DNA of 64,000 nt, from the NCBI GenBank assembly GCA_029215795.1, contig JARDYH010000001.1:355594154-355658153 (forward strand), in the 5' to 3' direction. Each line of letters opens with the position of its first letter. Position 1 is the stretch's first letter. Under the pieces are notes generated by a model that searched no databases, had not been told where the DNA came from, and was given only the letters and a program-made list of their open reading frames with translations. This DNA comes from Anniella stebbinsi. Lineage: Eukaryota; Chordata; Lepidosauria; Squamata; Anniellidae. Below, piece by piece: positions 26,855-64,000 of the stretch. Position numbers and translations under genes: made by a program.

Positions 26855-26990
26855 TGGTGCTGTTGTACTCATGTCTTGCTTGTGGGTTTCCTGTGGACAG
26901 CTCGTTGGCCACTGAGTGAACAGAATGTTGGACTAGATGGACCTGTAGTCTGATCCAGCATGGACCACCTTATGTCCTTATGGTTGTTAC
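26855..26990 (+). repeat. LINE-like dispersed repeat, 3' part
   Basis: Reads GTTGGCCACTGAGTGAACAG, TTGGACTAGATGGACC and CTGATCCAGCATGG, then TTATGTCCTTATGG. This is the complementary orientation of the family at 21428-21700. Confidence 0.6.
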
Positions 26991-27187
26991 TCCAATTGAA
27001 AAGTTGACAACGTCAAGCTACAGCCACAGGATGCTCAGGGAGAAGTTGAGGACTTTCCAAAGAACTAGTACAGGTGAGTGGCATAAAGTTTTAGACCATT
27101 TCCTTCTGACCACATTATTTACAATTCTTCTCTGCCCTCCACCACCACTGCAGGTACTGTATATATACACCTTAAACTCTCCATAAT

Positions 27188-27300
27188 CCTTCATGCATCT
27201 GATGAAGAAGGCTATATAGTCCACAAAAGCTCATGCCAGAATAAATTTATTAGTGTCTCAGGTATCACAAGATTCTTTGTTGGTTTTGTTGTAAACTAAG
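27188..27300 (+). repeat. Dispersed repeat (ATCTGATGAAG / GCCAGAATAAATTTATTAG)
   Basis: CATGCATCTGATGAAGAAGG, AAAAGCTCATGCCAGAATAA and TTGTTGGTTTTGTTGTAAAC form an interspersed repeat common in amniotes by my recollection. Fragments recur at about 29210-29330 (as a facing pair) and 31745-31800. Confidence 0.5.
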
Positions 27301-27395
27301 GGTGCAATCCTATGTTTCTTTAGACAGAAAAAAAGTCCAACATCCAGCATTCCCCAGCCAGGATAGCTGACTTTTTTCTGTGGAAACATGGCTGA
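27299..27395. mobile_element. Palindromic MITE (TTTAGACAGAAAAAAG family), partial
   Basis: Contains GGGTGCAATCCTATG, TTTAGACAGAAAAAAAGTCC, AGCATTCCCCAGCCAGG and GACTTTTTTCTG. The centre is shortened. Confidence 0.6.
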
Positions 27396-28627
27396 GTTTC
27401 AGTGGAGGCTGGTGACTCCAGTTTCGGTGAAGATGTGAATCCATTTTGGGTTTCAGCCAGAGTTCTAAGGGAGCTATCTAAGGTGCTGAACCCATTTTTT
27501 GGCTAGGGTTCAGCACCTTGGATAGCTCCTTTAGAATTCTGGCTGGGGGTTTCATCACACCTACTTTTCCCCCCAGTTTGCATCCACAGTTTCCCCCTCT
27601 GTTTCCTGAGTGAGTCGAACACTGGGCACTTTCACGTCTGTGCATTGTTGCGCTCATGTGTCTTTTCACCTGTATCGCTACTATGCCGGCGAAATCTCCC
27701 ACCCTGCCCCCCTACGTTCTCCTTCCCCTGAAACTGCGCAGTTACAGTAAACAACACACTATGCTTTTCTGTAAGATATATTAAACAAGATAAGCGAAGC
27801 AAAAGTATTACAATTGGTTTTTGGAGATGTTTGTGGTCAATGTTGGCATGGCAAGGGGAAGCCAACATTGTTCTGGTCAGGAAACCTAGTCATGCCTACT
27901 CAGGAGTAAGAACCATAGAGTTGAATGGGACCAAGTTCCTCACTCGCCTTCTCCGTGGGGTGTTTGGGCGCCCTCTCTCCCTCCCCTTTCACGGTTGAGC
28001 AGTTGAGCAAAAACACATACCAGGAATAGCCAGAGTGATGGCTCTCTGGTTCTGACTGAAACCCAGAAATCAAAGCCACCAGCCTCCACAGGGTGGATTA
28101 TGGTTATTCCGAAGTAAATCCTAATTAGTATAATAGAGCTTACTCCAAAGTAAGGGTATAAAACTCTGCGTGAGTTCCTTATCGATGCTAAAGGATAGTA
28201 CTAGTGTACAGTGATGGTCATTGCAAGGATGTCTGAATTGCTTCGGCCACAGTGTCCTGGAATGCAGCTGGGCAGCGCAAAGCTAAAGCAGCCAACAGAC
28301 AAAGAGTTCCTGGGCACGCTGCAGTTGCAGCCTCCAAGCTGTCTCCCAAATAGGAACTCTTCATTGCCCAGGCGGAAACAGTCGCAGTGATTTGTGGAGC
28401 CGGTAGTCTCTCCACCCCCCACCCCCGACATCTTCAAGAAACGTTGTGGTCACAGGCTTGGAAATCCTTAACGTGCATCTGATCATATTCACTACTTGGA
28501 AGTCCTATAGAATTCCATGGAAATTAATATTCTTCTAATTTATCTATCTCCCCGCCTTTTATTATGCAAGACATATTTTTTTCTGTAAGCAGTTAAAGGC
28601 CGCTCACATAAAAATTAAAATGTACAT

Positions 28628-28652
28628 TATCATCATCATCATCATCATCATC
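28628..28652. repeat. (ATC)n microsatellite
   Basis: About eight ATC units in the intergenic region. Confidence 0.9.
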
Positions 28653-28742
28653 TGCTTACGTGATGGGAGGATAATTTTGTGATCTGCGCAGGACAATGCA
28701 CAATACTAACACGGTTCCGTTGGGTTTAAATTTAATTTACGA

Positions 28743-28823
28743 TGCAATTCAATCCATGTCTATGGTTCCGATTGAGTTTAATGGGACTTACTCCTAGATA
28801 AGTGGGAATGAATTTGCAGCCCA
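28743..28823. repeat. Palindromic repeat, AGTAAGTCC family
   Basis: Contains TGCAATTCAATCCATG, TAATGGGACTTACTCCTAGA and AATTTGCAGCC. The following 28824-28910 looks like part of the AACTCCCAGCAT family. Confidence 0.5.
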
Positions 28824-29384
28824 AGGGTACAAGCCTGTGGATGGTTGGCTGCGGGATGCTGGGAGTTGTAGGTAAATATACACAGGAATGCGCCCTTAAC
28901 TGAATAGTACACAAGGAACTTAAGGCGGCATACACGATTTCCCCCTCTCTCCTCCGTTTTATCCCCATAACAATCCTCTGAGGCAAATTGGATCACCATT
29001 AACGGAAACTTGCGGCTCCGATGTCAGTGGGACATCGGAGTTTCAGTTAGAACTCTAAAGAGCTATCCAAGGTACTTCACACCATTTCTGACAGTAATCC
29101 GGAGCGGATTCACCACCCCACTGACATCCCAGCCACCAGCCTCCACTGGTTACCCAGAAAGTTTCATGGTTGAGCGGGATTTTGAATTCAGTTCTCTCCC
29201 GTTTTAGTGCTAGAGTCTTGTGGCACCCTAAAGACTAGTTATATTCCACGAAAACTTTCGCCAAAATAAATTTGTTAATCTTTTGGGTGCCACAAGAGTC
29301 CCTGTTACTTTTGCTACAAAATGCTTATCAAAGCTACCCCTCTGGAAATTCTGCTCTGACTTGGTGTTGCTCAGCTGTTGGAAA

Positions 29385-29575
29385 TTGGTTGATTGTTTAA
29401 ACATTGTTTTTAGATATATGTTGTTTCTGTGTGTGCTATCTGTCTATATGTCTTTATGTGAATGATTTTGCACTCTGTATAATGCATTTTAATGGTTTTT
29501 AAATTTTGTGAACTGCCCAGAGAGCTTCGGCTGTGAGGTGGTATAGAAATATAATAAATGAAATGAAAATGAAAT
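29385..29575 (+). repeat. L2/CR1-like 3' tail
   Basis: ATGGTTTTTAAATTTTGTGA, CTGCCCAGAGAGCTTCGG and GTGGTATAGAAATATAATAA. It is a + strand tail ending in an A-rich repeat just upstream of the DYNC1H1 promoter. Confidence 0.6.
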
Positions 29576-29790
29576 CAAAGAGGAGGCACACTAACGACAA
29601 CAGCAACAGCACAACACAAAAAAACCGAATAAATGAATAAATTTTAATTTTAAAAATTAATTTAAAATTAAAGTGTTTAAAATTGCAGCATGAGGGTTCT
29701 AAGAACTTGAACTACAATCCCTTTTTAAAAAAAAAAATTAATTGAATTTTAGTTTTATAACAAAAGGATGTAACATCCAATCACATCAAA

Positions 29791-30067
29791 CATAACTACA
29801 ATTCCCATAACCCTCTTGAATCCCCTTTTAGGCTGCTATGAGATGCACGTTGGGATTTATAGTCCCTCAGCCGGGGACTGTCGTCAGCCGGGCTGATTCC
29901 CCGACTACATTTCCCAGGATTCTCCGGGGTGGGGCTGGCAGTGGTTAAAGAACGGCGAAACGGGTGTGGCGGGCACAGTGCTAAGTCACAGAACTCCACG
30001 GTCAGGAGAGCCGGAACAAGCTGCGACTGTTTCTGCTGGGTTTGGCAGCGGGGGACTCCCACCAGCC
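29791..30067 (+). promoter_or_regulatory. DYNC1H1: DYNC1H1 CpG-island promoter and 5' UTR
   Basis: The sequence turns abruptly CpG-rich from about 29.87 kb and stays so to about 30.68 kb, which is typical of a housekeeping promoter. Two ZNF143/THAP11-like motifs are visible: ACTACAATTCCCATAA at 29795-29810 and ACTACATTTCCCAGGATTC at 29904-29922. A GC box (GGGGTGGGGC) lies near 29926. No TATA box is placed convincingly. The transcription start is not visible; by position it lies between about 29.92 and 30.05 kb. Confidence 0.65.

Positions 30068-64000
<33,933 letters not shown>

Larger units (their letters stand above)
19071..29790. other. Intergenic region between PPP2R5C and DYNC1H1
   Basis: About 10.7 kb with no supported gene. 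It contains palindromic elements (20064-20200, 20591-20716, 23987-24190, 24704-24827, 27299-27395), LINE-like fragments (21428-21700, 26855-26990), an ATT microsatellite (23771-23814), a probable solo LTR (26201-26769) and repeat tails (23815-23950, 29385-29575). The longest open frame (24878-25552) shows no recognisable domain. Confidence 0.7.

Overview
This is a stretch of a vertebrate nuclear genome. It carries the 3' half of one protein phosphatase gene (PPP2R5C) and the 5' half of the cytoplasmic dynein heavy chain gene (DYNC1H1), both on the + strand. The proteins are split into short exons with GT-AG junctions, and every junction keeps the reading frame of the known protein. The two genes lie next to each other in the same order in human (14q32), so this is conserved synteny. 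The repeats point to a squamate reptile: a CR1 reverse-transcriptase fragment, a tRNA-headed SINE of a type I associate with lizards and snakes, MIR-like SINEs, L2/CR1-like 3' tails and many palindromic DNA-transposon derivatives. The species call is an inference from repeat type, not a database match.

Layout. Bases 1-1974 are a PPP2R5C intron. Nine PPP2R5C exons follow (1975-15883), ending in a stop at 15881-15883. They encode the later HEAT-like repeats and the variable C-terminal tail of the B56 gamma regulatory subunit of PP2A. A long 3' UTR with several AATAAA signals runs to roughly 19.07 kb. From there to about 29.79 kb is an intergenic region of about 10.7 kb with no gene I can support. 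It holds repeats, including a probable solo LTR and several foldback elements. A CpG-rich promoter and first exon of DYNC1H1 lie at about 29.79-30.68 kb.

DYNC1H1 then occupies the rest of the window. I place 38 coding exons (30068-63165), giving 7851 coding bases, or 2617 codons of a protein that has about 4646 residues in human. They cover the N-terminal dimerisation tail, the intermediate-chain and light-intermediate-chain binding region, the linker, all of AAA1 and AAA2, and the start of AAA3 including its Walker A motif. My numbering runs one residue ahead of human because of an extra residue near the N-terminus. No other net insertion or deletion is needed to reach the three Walker A motifs. 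The gene continues past the right edge.

The genes are not a functional operon. One is a PP2A targeting subunit and the other is the minus-end-directed microtubule motor. I found no bacterial-type or otherwise undescribed multi-gene system. The most notable unexplained structures are non-coding: a near-perfect 140-bp inverted repeat in DYNC1H1 intron 21, a CpG-rich foldback element made of GCGCAT motifs in intron 20, a solo LTR with an intact 5-bp target duplication in intron 1, a terminal-inverted-repeat element holding a 17-bp tandem array, and many families of palindromic elements.
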